Below are positions 55,982-62,865 of a stretch of 62,865 nucleotides of DNA, one piece after another. The DNA lies in assembly GCF_000719095.1 (NCBI RefSeq), contig NZ_JOEH01000041.1, positions 1 to 62,865 on the forward strand, read 5' to 3'. Under the pieces are notes generated by a model. The model worked only from the letters and a program-made list of their open reading frames with translations. It did not search any database and was not told the origin of the DNA. The stretch's first letter is position 1; each line of letters opens with the position of its first letter. Made by a program: the position numbers and the translations under genes. Source of the stretch: Streptacidiphilus jeojiense. Lineage in GTDB: Bacteria > Actinomycetota > Actinomycetes > Streptomycetales > Streptomycetaceae.

Positions 55982-56791
55982 TCACGCCTCCTCGACCAGC
56001 AGGTCCCGCAGTCGGGCGAGTTCCTCCCGCCGCAGCCCGTGATAGTGCAGGAACCCCGCCGTCGTCCCGTGCCGCGCATGCACCCTGCGCAGGAACATGG
56101 TGAGCAGCTCCGCGCGGACCGGCCGCGACGGCCGCTCGACCCCGTGCTCGTCGATGTAGTGGACCGGGCCGTTCAGCAGCCCCAGGCCCGCGTTGGAGAG
56201 GGCGAAGTCCGCGCTGATGTCGGCGTCGTCGACGCCCAGCGCGGAGAGGATGACGGCGATGGTCACCCCGGTGCGGTCCTTGCCGACCGCGCAGTGGACC
56301 AGGGCCGGCAGCGCGCCGGGCGCCGTCAGCCGGCGTATGCAGGCGACGATCGGCGGGCCCGCCGTCTCGGCCATGTAGGAGTACATGCCGGCCAGCCCGT
56401 CGTCCTGCGGATCCCCCTGCTGCCGGTGCTGCTCGCTGACGTCCGCCGCCGTCTCCGGGTTGGCCGAGGAGCCCTCCAGCGGCGGCAGCGTCGGCAGCGA
56501 GACCAGCTCGAAGTCCAGCCCGTGGCGCTGGTTCGGCCAGTGCACCAACTCCTCCGCGCTGCGCAGGTCCACGACGGTGCGCAGCCCCAGGCCGGCCAAC
56601 CGGCCCGCCCCGTCCGGGCTCAGCTCGCAGAGCGAGGCGGAGCGGTAGAGCAGGCCGAGGCGTATCCGGCCGCCGTCGGCCGTGCCGAAGCCCCCGGCGT
56701 CGCGGAGGTTGCGCACGCCGGGAACCGTGATCAGACGGTCCGCGCCGGGGGGTGGGCTGCTGGCTGGCTGCTGGTGCTCCGTCGTCTCCAT
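55982..56791 (-). CDS. Tyrosine/lipid phosphatase (Y_phosphatase3 type)
   Basis: The 269-residue enzyme has the phosphate loop 'HCAVGKDRTGV' (Cys nucleophile, Arg) and the N-terminal 'GVRNLRDAGGFGTADGGRIRLGLLYRSASL' of the PtpB-like/atypical phosphatase family, which acts on phosphotyrosine or phosphoinositides. Start at 56791 is supported by a TAGGGT -10 box 7 bases upstream. It ends next to the 42-bp palindrome. Confidence 0.88.
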   Translation of the reverse strand: METTEHQQPASSPPPGADRLITVPGVRNLRDAGGFGTADGGRIRLGLLYRSASLCELSPDGAGRLAGLGLRTVVDLRSAEELVHWPNQRHGLDFELVSLPTLPPLEGSSANPETAADVSEQHRQQGDPQDDGLAGMYSYMAETAGPPIVACIRRLTAPGALPALVHCAVGKDRTGVTIAVILSALGVDDADISADFALSNAGLGLLNGPVHYIDEHGVERPSRPVRAELLTMFLRRVHARHGTTAGFLHYHGLRREELARLRDLLVEEA

Positions 56792-56798
56792 GCCGACC

Positions 56799-56804
56799 AC
56801 CCTA
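56799..56804 (-). promoter_or_regulatory. -10 box TAGGGT, leaderless promoter of phosphatase gene
   Basis: On the minus strand TAGGGT is followed by seven bases and the ATG at 56791, so the phosphatase can be expressed independently of the upstream mutase gene, whose stop is 22 bases away. Confidence 0.5.
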
Positions 56805-56825
56805 AGGGGGGTCGCCGACAACGCG

Positions 56826-58592
56826 TCAGATGCCCGCTGCCGCTGAGAGGTCGCGCTTGAGCGCGGCCAGCAGCCCGGCGGCCGTGGTCCGGGCCCCGGC
56901 CAGCGCGTCCGCCGAGCCGACCGGGACGACGACCTCCAGGTAGCACTTGAGCTTGGGCTCCGTCCCGGAGGGACGGACCACGACCCGGGCCGAGTCCACC
57001 CCCGCGCCGCTGAGTCGGTAGCGCAGCCCGTCGGTCGGCGGCAGGTCGGCGCTGCCCTGCTCCAGGTCGTCGGCCGAGTCGACCCGCAGCCCGGCCAGGG
57101 CCGTCGGCGGCTGCTCGCGCAGCCTGGCCATGGCGTCGGCGATCAGGCGCAGGTCGGCCACCCGGACCGCGAGTTGGTCGGTGGCGTGCAGGCCGTGGCC
57201 GAGGGCCAGCTCGTCGAGCAGGTCGCCGAGGGTGCGGCCGGCCGCCTTCAGGCCGGCGGCGAGTTCGGCCAGCAGCAGCGCGGCGCTGATGCCGTCCTTG
57301 TCGCGGACCGCGTCCGGGTCGACGCAGTAGCCCAGCGCCTCCTCGTAGCCGTAGCGCAGGCCGGGGGCCCGGGAGATCCACTTGAAGCCGGTGAGGGTCT
57401 CGGCGTAGCCGATCCCCGCTGCCGCGGCGATCCGGGACAGGAGTGAGGAGGACACGATGGTGGTGGCGAAGGTACCCGCGGCGGGGTCGGCGGTGGCCCT
57501 GTCGGCGGCGGGCTTGTCGACGGCGGGCTTGTTGACGGCGGGCTTGTTGACAATGTGGGCGGCCAGCAGCGCCCCCACCTCGTCGCCGCGCAGCATCCGC
57601 CAGCCCGAGGCGGTGCCGGCGTCCGGGACGGCGACGGCCAGGCGGTCGGCGTCGGGGTCGTTGGCGATCACGATGTCGGGGCCGAGCGCCGCGGCCGCCT
57701 CGAAGGCGAGGTCCATCGCCCCAGGCTCCTCCGGGTTGGGGAAGCCGACGGTGGGGAAGTCCGGGTCCGGGTCGGCCTGCGCGGCGACGATGCCGGGGGC
57801 CGGGAAGCCGGCCCGTTCGAACGCGGCCAGGAAGGTGTCCCGGCCGACGCCGTGCATCGGGGTGTAGACGACGGACAGGTCGCGCGGGCCGCCCGGCACG
57901 ACCAGCCCGGCGGCGCGGGACAGGTACGGGTCCAGGACCGCGTCCGCGGTCAGCACCTCCCAGCCGTCGGCGGCCAGCGGGACGTCCGCCAGCGAGGCGA
58001 CCGCGTCGATCTCGGCAGCGATGCCGGCGTCGTGCGGCGGCACGATCTGCGCCCCCTCCAGCTCCCCGCCGAGGTACACCTTGTAGCCGTTGTCGCGGGG
58101 CGGGTTGTGACTGGCCGTCACCATGACCCCGGCCGCAGCGTCCAGCTGGCGCACCGCGTAGGCCAGCACCGGGGTGGGCAGCGGGCCCGGCAGCAGCGCG
58201 GCGCGCAGGCCGGCGGCGGTGACCACGGCGGCGGTGTCCCGGGCGAAGTCGTGGGACTTGTGCCGGGCGTCGTAGCCGATCACCACCAGGCCGCCCGGGG
58301 TGCGCTTGCCGACGTAGGCGGCCAGCCCGGCGGCGGCACGGATCACCACGGCCCGGTTCATCCGCATCGGTCCCGCGCCCATCTCCCCGCGCAGGCCGGC
58401 GGTGCCGAACTGGAGCGTCCCGGCGAAGCGTTCGGCCAGCTCGGACCAGGCCGCGCACTGCTGCTCCTCGGCCGGCCCCTCGGCCGAGGCGAGGAGGTCG
58501 GCGAGCTCGGCGCGGGTGTCCGGGTCGGGGTCCTCGGCGAGCCAGGTACGGGCCCGCGCCAGCAGGTCGGCGGTGTCGGGGGTCAGCGTCAT
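56826..58592 (-). CDS. Phospho-sugar mutase, PGM2 type (probable phosphopentomutase)
   Basis: The 588-residue alpha-D-phosphohexomutase-superfamily enzyme has the phosphoserine loop 'VMVTASHNPPRDNGYKVY', metal loop 'NDPDADR', sugar loop 'EEALGYCVDP' and phosphate loop 'RPSGTEPKLKCYLE'. The PGM2 subgroup, which includes human phosphopentomutase, fits its length and the position just after a nucleoside phosphorylase, with no classical deoB in the window. It would convert (deoxy)ribose-1-phosphate to the 5-phosphate. A repeat-derived insertion (VNKPAVNKPAVDKPA) lies near residue 350. Confidence 0.88.
   Translation of the reverse strand: MTLTPDTADLLARARTWLAEDPDPDTRAELADLLASAEGPAEEQQCAAWSELAERFAGTLQFGTAGLRGEMGAGPMRMNRAVVIRAAAGLAAYVGKRTPGGLVVIGYDARHKSHDFARDTAAVVTAAGLRAALLPGPLPTPVLAYAVRQLDAAAGVMVTASHNPPRDNGYKVYLGGELEGAQIVPPHDAGIAAEIDAVASLADVPLAADGWEVLTADAVLDPYLSRAAGLVVPGGPRDLSVVYTPMHGVGRDTFLAAFERAGFPAPGIVAAQADPDPDFPTVGFPNPEEPGAMDLAFEAAAALGPDIVIANDPDADRLAVAVPDAGTASGWRMLRGDEVGALLAAHIVNKPAVNKPAVDKPAADRATADPAAGTFATTIVSSSLLSRIAAAAGIGYAETLTGFKWISRAPGLRYGYEEALGYCVDPDAVRDKDGISAALLLAELAAGLKAAGRTLGDLLDELALGHGLHATDQLAVRVADLRLIADAMARLREQPPTALAGLRVDSADDLEQGSADLPPTDGLRYRLSGAGVDSARVVVRPSGTEPKLKCYLEVVVPVGSADALAGARTTAAGLLAALKRDLSAAAGI
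57507..57551 (-). repeat. Three 15-bp tandem repeats inside the mutase gene
   Basis: The plus-strand unit GGCGGGCTTGTTGAC occurs three times (the first with one substitution) and encodes VNKPA, VNKPA, VDKPA. It is in frame and probably lies in a surface loop before 'GTFATTIVSS'. Confidence 0.85.
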
Positions 58593-58726
58593 TGCCTGGT
58601 CACTCTCTTTCGGTGCGGCAGTGCGGCGATGCGGCGGAGCGGCGGTGCGGCGGTGCGGGCCCTGCAAAGAGCATGGCACCCATCGGGGTGGTGATGGATG
58701 CCATGCGGGCCCGGTGGAGCGGCAGA
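58593..58726. other. Gap between nucleoside phosphorylase and mutase genes
   Basis: These 134 bases contain a GCGGCGGTGCGG-type simple repeat (58613-58660) and no operator, so the mutase is probably cotranscribed with the upstream phosphorylase gene. Confidence 0.5.
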
Positions 58727-59581
58727 TCAGAGCCGTTCGAGCAGCTTGGCGAGCAGCGCGCCCATCCGGGTGGCCGAGGCGCGGCCGGCCTCCAGCACCT
58801 CGGCGTGGTTCAGCGGCTCACCGGTGATCCCGGCCGCCAGGTTGGTGACCAGCGAGAGTCCCAGGACCTCGGCGCCGGCCTCGCGGGCGGCGATGGCCTC
58901 CAGCGTGGTGGACATGCCGACCAGGTCGCCGCCGATGGCGCGGACCATGTTGATCTCGGCAGGGGTCTCGTAGTGCGGGCCGGGGAACTGGACGTAGACG
59001 CCCTCCTCCAGGCTCGGGTCGACCTCCTGGCACAGGGCGCGCAGCCGCGCCGAGTACAGGTCGGTGAGGTCGATGAAGTTGGCGCCGACGATCGGGGAGG
59101 CCGCGGTCAGGTTGATGTGATCGCTGATCAGCACCGGCTGCCCGGCGGACATGCCCTCGCGCAGGCCGCCGCAGCCGTTGGTGAGGATCACCGTGCGGCA
59201 GCCGGCGGCGACGGCGGTGCGCACCCCGTGGGCGACGGCGGCGACGCCGTGGCCCTCGTAGAAGTGGGTGCGGCCGAGGAACACCAGGGCGCGGATGCCG
59301 CCGATGCTGATCGAGCGGACCATCCCGGAGTGCCCGGCGACGGCGGGCGGCGCGAACCCGGGCAGTGCGGTGATCGGGAACTCGTGGTCGGGCGAGCCGA
59401 GCGCGTCGGCGGCGGGGACCCAGCCGGAGCCCATGACCAGCGCTACGTCGTGGTTCTCCACTCCGGTGAGGTCGCGCAGAACGGCGGCGGCCTCCTTGGC
59501 GGCGGCGTAGGGTGCGTACGGGTCGGTGGGGTGCTGGATGCCGTTGGCAGCAGCGGCGACAGGCTGAGTGGATGCGTTCAC
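58727..59581 (-). CDS. Purine nucleoside phosphorylase
   Basis: The 284-residue trimeric-type enzyme cleaves (deoxy)inosine and (deoxy)guanosine with phosphate. It has '[15 protein letters not shown]', '[11 protein letters not shown]', '[11 protein letters not shown]' and '[12 protein letters not shown]' for phosphate and base binding. GTG 59581 lies 7 bases after a TATCCT -10 box; the frame stays open further upstream but would have to be translated through the operator. It works after adenosine deaminase and before the mutase and DeoC. Confidence 0.93.
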   Translation of the reverse strand: MNASTQPVAAAANGIQHPTDPYAPYAAAKEAAAVLRDLTGVENHDVALVMGSGWVPAADALGSPDHEFPITALPGFAPPAVAGHSGMVRSISIGGIRALVFLGRTHFYEGHGVAAVAHGVRTAVAAGCRTVILTNGCGGLREGMSAGQPVLISDHINLTAASPIVGANFIDLTDLYSARLRALCQEVDPSLEEGVYVQFPGPHYETPAEINMVRAIGGDLVGMSTTLEAIAAREAGAEVLGLSLVTNLAAGITGEPLNHAEVLEAGRASATRMGALLAKLLERL

Positions 59582-59588
59582 GGTCAAG

Positions 59589-59616
59589 AGGATATCTGTT
59601 CGCCCTACGCGCGTAG
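59589..59616 (-). promoter_or_regulatory. Perfect operator CTACGCGCGTAG and -10 TATCCT, phosphorylase promoter
   Basis: The perfect palindrome (59605-59616) is separated by ten bases from TATCCT (minus strand, 59594-59589), which lies 7 bases before the GTG start. The operator falls in the -35/-10 spacer. Confidence 0.7.
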
Positions 59617-59738
59617 AAGAACGATCGGATGACATTTCAGGCATCGCACCCGCGAAGCTCTGTAGAACCCGACAGTGGCGACCGGGGCGGACCGGCTCCC
59701 CGCCGCCGTTCGGAGATCTGCGGTCAGCAGGGGCCGGG

Positions 59739-60176
59739 TCAGCAGGGGCGCTTGCGCAGGTCCATGACGTAGTCGTGGGGGGCGCCGGCGGATTCGGCGG
59801 CGTCGGCGATGATGCCGAGGTAGCGAGCCGAGGGGAGGCCGCCCTCGTAGTCGTTGAGGACGTAGGTCCAGGCGGTCAGGTCGCCCTCCAGGGTGTGCAC
59901 CCGGACCTTGATCTTGCGGTAGAAGCCCTGCTGCAGGCCCTCCCAGCGGTCCAGGCCGGCCTCGTCGCCCGGGGCGATGTCGTAGAGGCCGACGAAGACC
60001 TGGTCCTTCCCGTCCTCGACCACCGTGGCGATCGAGCCCTCCCAGCCGAACTGCTCCCCGCCGAAGGTCAGCCGCCAGCCGTCCAGCCAGCCGGTGCCGC
60101 GGAGCGGCGAGTGCGGGGCCCGACGGCTCATCTGGCGTGCGTCGAGGTTGCTGGCGTACGCGGCGTAGAGCGACAT
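59739..60176 (-). CDS. Gamma-glutamylcyclotransferase-like protein
   Basis: The 145-residue protein has the GGCT/AIG2 fold signature '[14 protein letters not shown]' and '[19 protein letters not shown]'. These enzymes cyclise gamma-glutamyl amines to 5-oxoproline; streptomycete substrates are not known. A TACGCT -10 box lies 7 bases before the ATG, so it is probably leaderless. It is divergent from the flavoprotein gene. Confidence 0.85.
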   Translation of the reverse strand: MSLYAAYASNLDARQMSRRAPHSPLRGTGWLDGWRLTFGGEQFGWEGSIATVVEDGKDQVFVGLYDIAPGDEAGLDRWEGLQQGFYRKIKVRVHTLEGDLTAWTYVLNDYEGGLPSARYLGIIADAAESAGAPHDYVMDLRKRPC

Positions 60177-60183
60177 GGGTCAC

Positions 60184-60189
60184 AGCGTA
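60184..60189 (-). promoter_or_regulatory. -10 box TACGCT, leaderless promoter
   Basis: On the minus strand TACGCT is followed by seven bases and the ATG at 60176. Confidence 0.5.
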
Positions 60190-60266
60190 CGGGAGGTGGG
60201 GCAGGTGGGAGGGATGGGTCCGGCCCGTACGGGCCAGCCCGGTGTCTCGGAGTCGTCGAGGTGCGG

Positions 60267-60272
60267 GACAAT
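60267..60272 (+). promoter_or_regulatory. -10 box GACAAT, probable leaderless promoter
   Basis: GACAAT lies 7 bases before GTG 60280 and overlaps the alternative ATG at 60271, which favours the GTG. Confidence 0.45.
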
Positions 60273-60279
60273 GGCGTAT

Positions 60280-61761
60280 GTGACTCGGATTGTGATCATC
60301 GGTGGCGGACCAGGCGGATACGAGGCGGCGCTGGTGGCCGCGGACCTCGGCGCGGAGGTGACCGTCGTCGACCGCGACGGCCTCGGCGGCGCGGCGGTCT
60401 TGACGGACTGTGTGCCGTCCAAGACCTTGATCGCGACGGCTGAGGTGATGACCAGCTTCGACAGCTCCTACGAGGAGCTGGGGATCAAGGTCGCCGCTGA
60501 TGCTCCGACGTCGGGGGCGAGGGTTGTGGGGGTTGACCTCGGGAAGGTCAACCGACGGGTCAAGCGGCTGGCGGTCGCGCAGTCGCACGACATCACCCAG
60601 TCCGTCACCCGCGCGGGCGTCACCCTGCTGCGCGGCTTCGGCCGGTTGGCGCCGGGGGGACAGGCCGTGGACGGTTCGCGGGGGGTCGTGGTCGACCTCG
60701 CCGAGGGCGGCGTGGGCGCCGAGGGTGGCGAGGGCGGTGGGACGCGGGAGCTGCGGGCCGATGTGGTGCTGATAGCGACCGGTACCCGGCCGCGGGAGCT
60801 GCCGGACGCGGTTCCGGACGGCGAGCGGATCCTGAACTGGACCCAGGTGTACGACCTGGACGAGCTCCCCGAGGAGCTCATCGTGGTGGGGTCGGGTGTC
60901 ACCGGCGCGGAGTTCGCGGGTGCGTACCAGGCCCTGGGCTCGCGGGTGACGCTGGTCTCCAGCCGCGACCGTGTGCTGCCGGGGGAGGACCCGGACGCCG
61001 CGACGGTGCTGGAGGACGTGTTCCGGCGGCGCGGGATGAACGTGATGTCGCGGTCGCGGGCGGAGTCGGTGCAGCGGGTCGGCGACAAGGTGGAGGTGAC
61101 CCTGTCGGACGGACGGGTGATCACCGGGTCGCACTGTCTGATGGCGGTCGGCTCCATCCCCAACACGGGGGGCATGGGTCTGGAGGAGGCCGGGGTCCGG
61201 CTGACCGAGGGCGGGCAGGTCAAGGTCGACCGGGTCTCCCGGACGTCGGCCCCGGGGGTGTACGCGGCGGGTGACGTCACCGGGGTGTTCATGCTGGCGT
61301 CGGTCGCGGCCATGCAGGGGCGGATCGCGATGTACCACGCGCTGGGGGATGCGGTGCAGCCGCTGAACCTGAAGACCGTCGCCTCCAATGTCTTCACCGA
61401 CCCGGAGATCGCCACCGTCGGCTACAGCGCGGCGGATGTGGAGTGCGGGAAGATGGACGCGGTCTGCGTGAAGCTGCCGCTGCGGGGGAATCCGAGGGCC
61501 AAGATGCAGGGCATCAGGGACGGTTTCGTGAAGCTGTTCTGCAGGCCGGGGACCGGGATCGTGGTGGGCGGTGTCGTTGTCGCTCCGCGGGCGAGCGAGT
61601 TGATCCATCCGATCTCGTTGGCGGTGGACAACAATCTGACGGTGGAGCAGGTGGCGAGTGCGTTCACGGTGTATCCGTCGGTCTCCGGGTCGATCGCGGA
61701 GGCGGCGCGGCAGTTGCACATCCGGAAGCGGGCGGCGGGCGGGGCGGCGGCGGGGGCGTGA
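60280..61761 (+). CDS. NAD(P)H-quinone dehydrogenase, LpdA-like flavoprotein
   Basis: The 493-residue protein belongs to the pyridine nucleotide-disulfide oxidoreductase family, with FAD motif 'IVIIGGGPGGYEAALVA', NAD(P) motif 'VVGSGVTGAEFA' and 'GVYAAGDVTG'. The redox-active CxxxxC of lipoamide dehydrogenases is absent ('GGAAVLTDCVPSK' has one Cys), as in mycobacterial LpdA (Rv3303c), a quinone reductase. The loop 'AEGGVGAEGGEGGGTREL' is a low-complexity insertion. Start GTG 60280; ATG 60271 would add three residues. Confidence 0.85.
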   Translation: MTRIVIIGGGPGGYEAALVAADLGAEVTVVDRDGLGGAAVLTDCVPSKTLIATAEVMTSFDSSYEELGIKVAADAPTSGARVVGVDLGKVNRRVKRLAVAQSHDITQSVTRAGVTLLRGFGRLAPGGQAVDGSRGVVVDLAEGGVGAEGGEGGGTRELRADVVLIATGTRPRELPDAVPDGERILNWTQVYDLDELPEELIVVGSGVTGAEFAGAYQALGSRVTLVSSRDRVLPGEDPDAATVLEDVFRRRGMNVMSRSRAESVQRVGDKVEVTLSDGRVITGSHCLMAVGSIPNTGGMGLEEAGVRLTEGGQVKVDRVSRTSAPGVYAAGDVTGVFMLASVAAMQGRIAMYHALGDAVQPLNLKTVASNVFTDPEIATVGYSAADVECGKMDAVCVKLPLRGNPRAKMQGIRDGFVKLFCRPGTGIVVGGVVVAPRASELIHPISLAVDNNLTVEQVASAFTVYPSVSGSIAEAARQLHIRKRAAGGAAAGA

Positions 61762-61863
61762 GGTTGGTACTGGGCGGCGCGCATTGTAAGGGTGTGCGCC
61801 GTTCTGTGGTGGACAACTTCGACTACTAGGTGCAAACGCCTGAATGCAGATGGTCATGCACGT

Positions 61864-61869
61864 TACCGT
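61864..61869 (+). promoter_or_regulatory. -10 box TACCGT, leaderless promoter of the deoR-family gene
   Basis: TACCGT lies 7 bases before GTG 61877. I see no CTACGCGCGTAG copy here, so the regulator gene does not appear to be controlled by that operator. Confidence 0.5.
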
Positions 61870-61876
61870 CTGTTTC

Positions 61877-62773
61877 GTGTTCGCAGCAGAACGTCGCCAA
61901 TTGATCCTCGAAATGGTGCGCGCCAATGGAGCGGTTTCGCTCCGGGAGCTCGCCCGAGTCGTCCAGACCTCCGAAGTGACCGTCCGTCGGGACGTGCGCG
62001 CTCTGGAGGCCGAAGGCCTTCTCGACCGTCGGCACGGGGGCGCGGTGCTCCCCGGCGGTCTCTCCAGAGAGCCCGGATATCCGCAGAAGACCCATCTCGC
62101 CGCCGCCGAGAAGTCGGCTATCGCCGACTACGCCGCCACGATGGTCGCCGAGGGCGACGCGATCGTGGTGGGCGCCGGGACCACGACCCAGGAACTGGCC
62201 AGACGGTTGGCCCGGGTGCCGGGGCTGACGGTGGTGACCAACTCGCTGTTGGTTGCCCAGGCGCTGGCCCATGCCAACAGGGTGGAGGTGGTGATGACCG
62301 GGGGGACGCTGAGAGGGTCCAACTATGCGCTTGTGGGGAGCGGGGCCGAACAGTCCTTGCAGGGGCTGCGGGTCTCGCGGGCCTTCGTGTCGGGCAGCGG
62401 GTTGACCGCGGAGCGGGGGCTGTCCACGACCAACATGCTGTCGGCGAGCGTGGACCGGGCGCTGGTCGCTGCCGCGGCGGAGGTGGTCGTGCTGGCGGAC
62501 CACGGGAAGCTCGGGTCGGACACCATGTTCCAGACGGTGGCCACGGAGGGGATCGCCTGTCTGGTGACGGACGAGCAGGCCGGGATCTCCGAGGAGGCGT
62601 CGCGGGAGCTCGATGCTCTGGCGGACCATGGGGTGCAGGTGTGTATTGCGCCTGCGGCTGCGGCGGTGGCTTCTTCGGCGCAGGCGGCTGTGCCGTTTCC
62701 GGGGCAGCGGAGGTCGCCGGGGGCGGGGGTTCCGGGGGTTCCGGTGGTCGGGCGGGGGGGTGTGCGGCGGTGA
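61877..62773 (+). CDS. DeoR/GlpR-family transcriptional regulator
   Basis: The 298-residue protein has the DeoR winged helix ('RRQLILEMVRANGAVSLRELARVVQTSEVTVRRDVRALEAEGLLDRRHGGAV') and a sugar-phosphate-isomerase-like sensor domain ('GTTTQELARRL', 'TNSLLVAQAL', 'GGTLRGSNYALVG', 'LADHGKLG') that binds phosphorylated sugars. The last 40 residues are a disordered Ala/Pro/Gly tail. As the only sugar-phosphate regulator in this nucleoside cluster, it is the best candidate to bind CTACGCGCGTAG, with a pentose-5-phosphate as inducer; that is inference. GTG 61877 gives a normal DeoR N-terminus. Confidence 0.88.
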   Translation: MFAAERRQLILEMVRANGAVSLRELARVVQTSEVTVRRDVRALEAEGLLDRRHGGAVLPGGLSREPGYPQKTHLAAAEKSAIADYAATMVAEGDAIVVGAGTTTQELARRLARVPGLTVVTNSLLVAQALAHANRVEVVMTGGTLRGSNYALVGSGAEQSLQGLRVSRAFVSGSGLTAERGLSTTNMLSASVDRALVAAAAEVVVLADHGKLGSDTMFQTVATEGIACLVTDEQAGISEEASRELDALADHGVQVCIAPAAAAVASSAQAAVPFPGQRRSPGAGVPGVPVVGRGGVRR

Positions 62774-62865
62774 GGGTTTGCCTGCGGCGCGGGTTGGTGC
62801 AGTGGGGCGGGGGCGGGCCGGGGCGGGGTGGTCGCTCTGGGGCCTGCTGCAGAACGAGTCTGTAA

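Noticed and set aside
62774..62865. Gene start at the right edge
   Set aside because: The last 92 bases are GC-rich with no ribosome-binding site or recognisable N-terminus; nothing can be supported.

Overview
The window is very GC-rich actinobacterial DNA with near-uniform third-position G/C, GTG starts, leaderless promoters and gene neighbourhoods typical of Streptomyces and its relatives: sdhCDAB, afsQ1/afsQ2/sigQ, and a BMP-type nucleoside importer with cdd, deoA, add and deoC. I read it as a conserved chromosomal-core segment of a Streptomycetaceae genome (Streptomyces, Kitasatospora or Streptacidiphilus). I see no insertion sequence, prophage, CRISPR array, tRNA or rRNA gene.

Region 1 (1-16.9 kb) is a cell-surface glycopolymer locus. 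It holds four large proteins that carry TagF-like CDP-glycerol glycerophosphotransferase domains, three of them fused to a GT-A glycosyltransferase. It also holds a TylF-like methyltransferase, two polytopic membrane glycosyltransferase-like proteins and a GT2-methyltransferase fusion. Several of these depart from their families at catalytic positions: two TagF-like domains lack the first catalytic His, and the GT2-methyltransferase fusion lacks the segment with the metal/donor motif.

Region 2 (16.9-25.5 kb) holds a PAP2 phosphatase divergent from a DprE1/DprE2 pair, which suggests a polyprenyl-phospho-pentofuranose donor pathway. A BrkB-like membrane protein, an OmpR/histidine-kinase pair, two tiny exported proteins, a D-Ala-D-Ala carboxypeptidase and a small membrane protein follow.

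Region 3 (25.5-32.6 kb) holds the succinate dehydrogenase operon, an OHCU-decarboxylase-like protein, an SDR and an M20 amidohydrolase.

Region 4 (32.6-62.9 kb) is dominated by nucleoside salvage: a BMP lipoprotein with ABC importer and cytidine deaminase, thymidine phosphorylase, adenosine deaminase, deoxyribose-phosphate aldolase with two aldehyde dehydrogenase genes, a PGM2-type phosphosugar mutase with purine nucleoside phosphorylase, and a DeoR-family regulator at the right end. Five of these transcription units carry a copy or near-copy of one palindrome, CTACGCGCGTAG, at or beside the -10 box. I interpret this as a single regulon that takes up nucleosides, deaminates and phosphorolyses them, isomerises the pentose-1-phosphate, splits deoxyribose-5-phosphate and oxidises the acetaldehyde. 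Interspersed are an Uma2 nuclease-fold protein, an MFS exporter with its divergent LysR regulator, PspC and VanZ proteins, afsQ1/afsQ2/sigQ with three GTGAC half-sites, a uridine-kinase-like protein, a PH-domain protein, a tyrosine phosphatase, a gamma-glutamylcyclotransferase-like protein and a flavoprotein quinone dehydrogenase.
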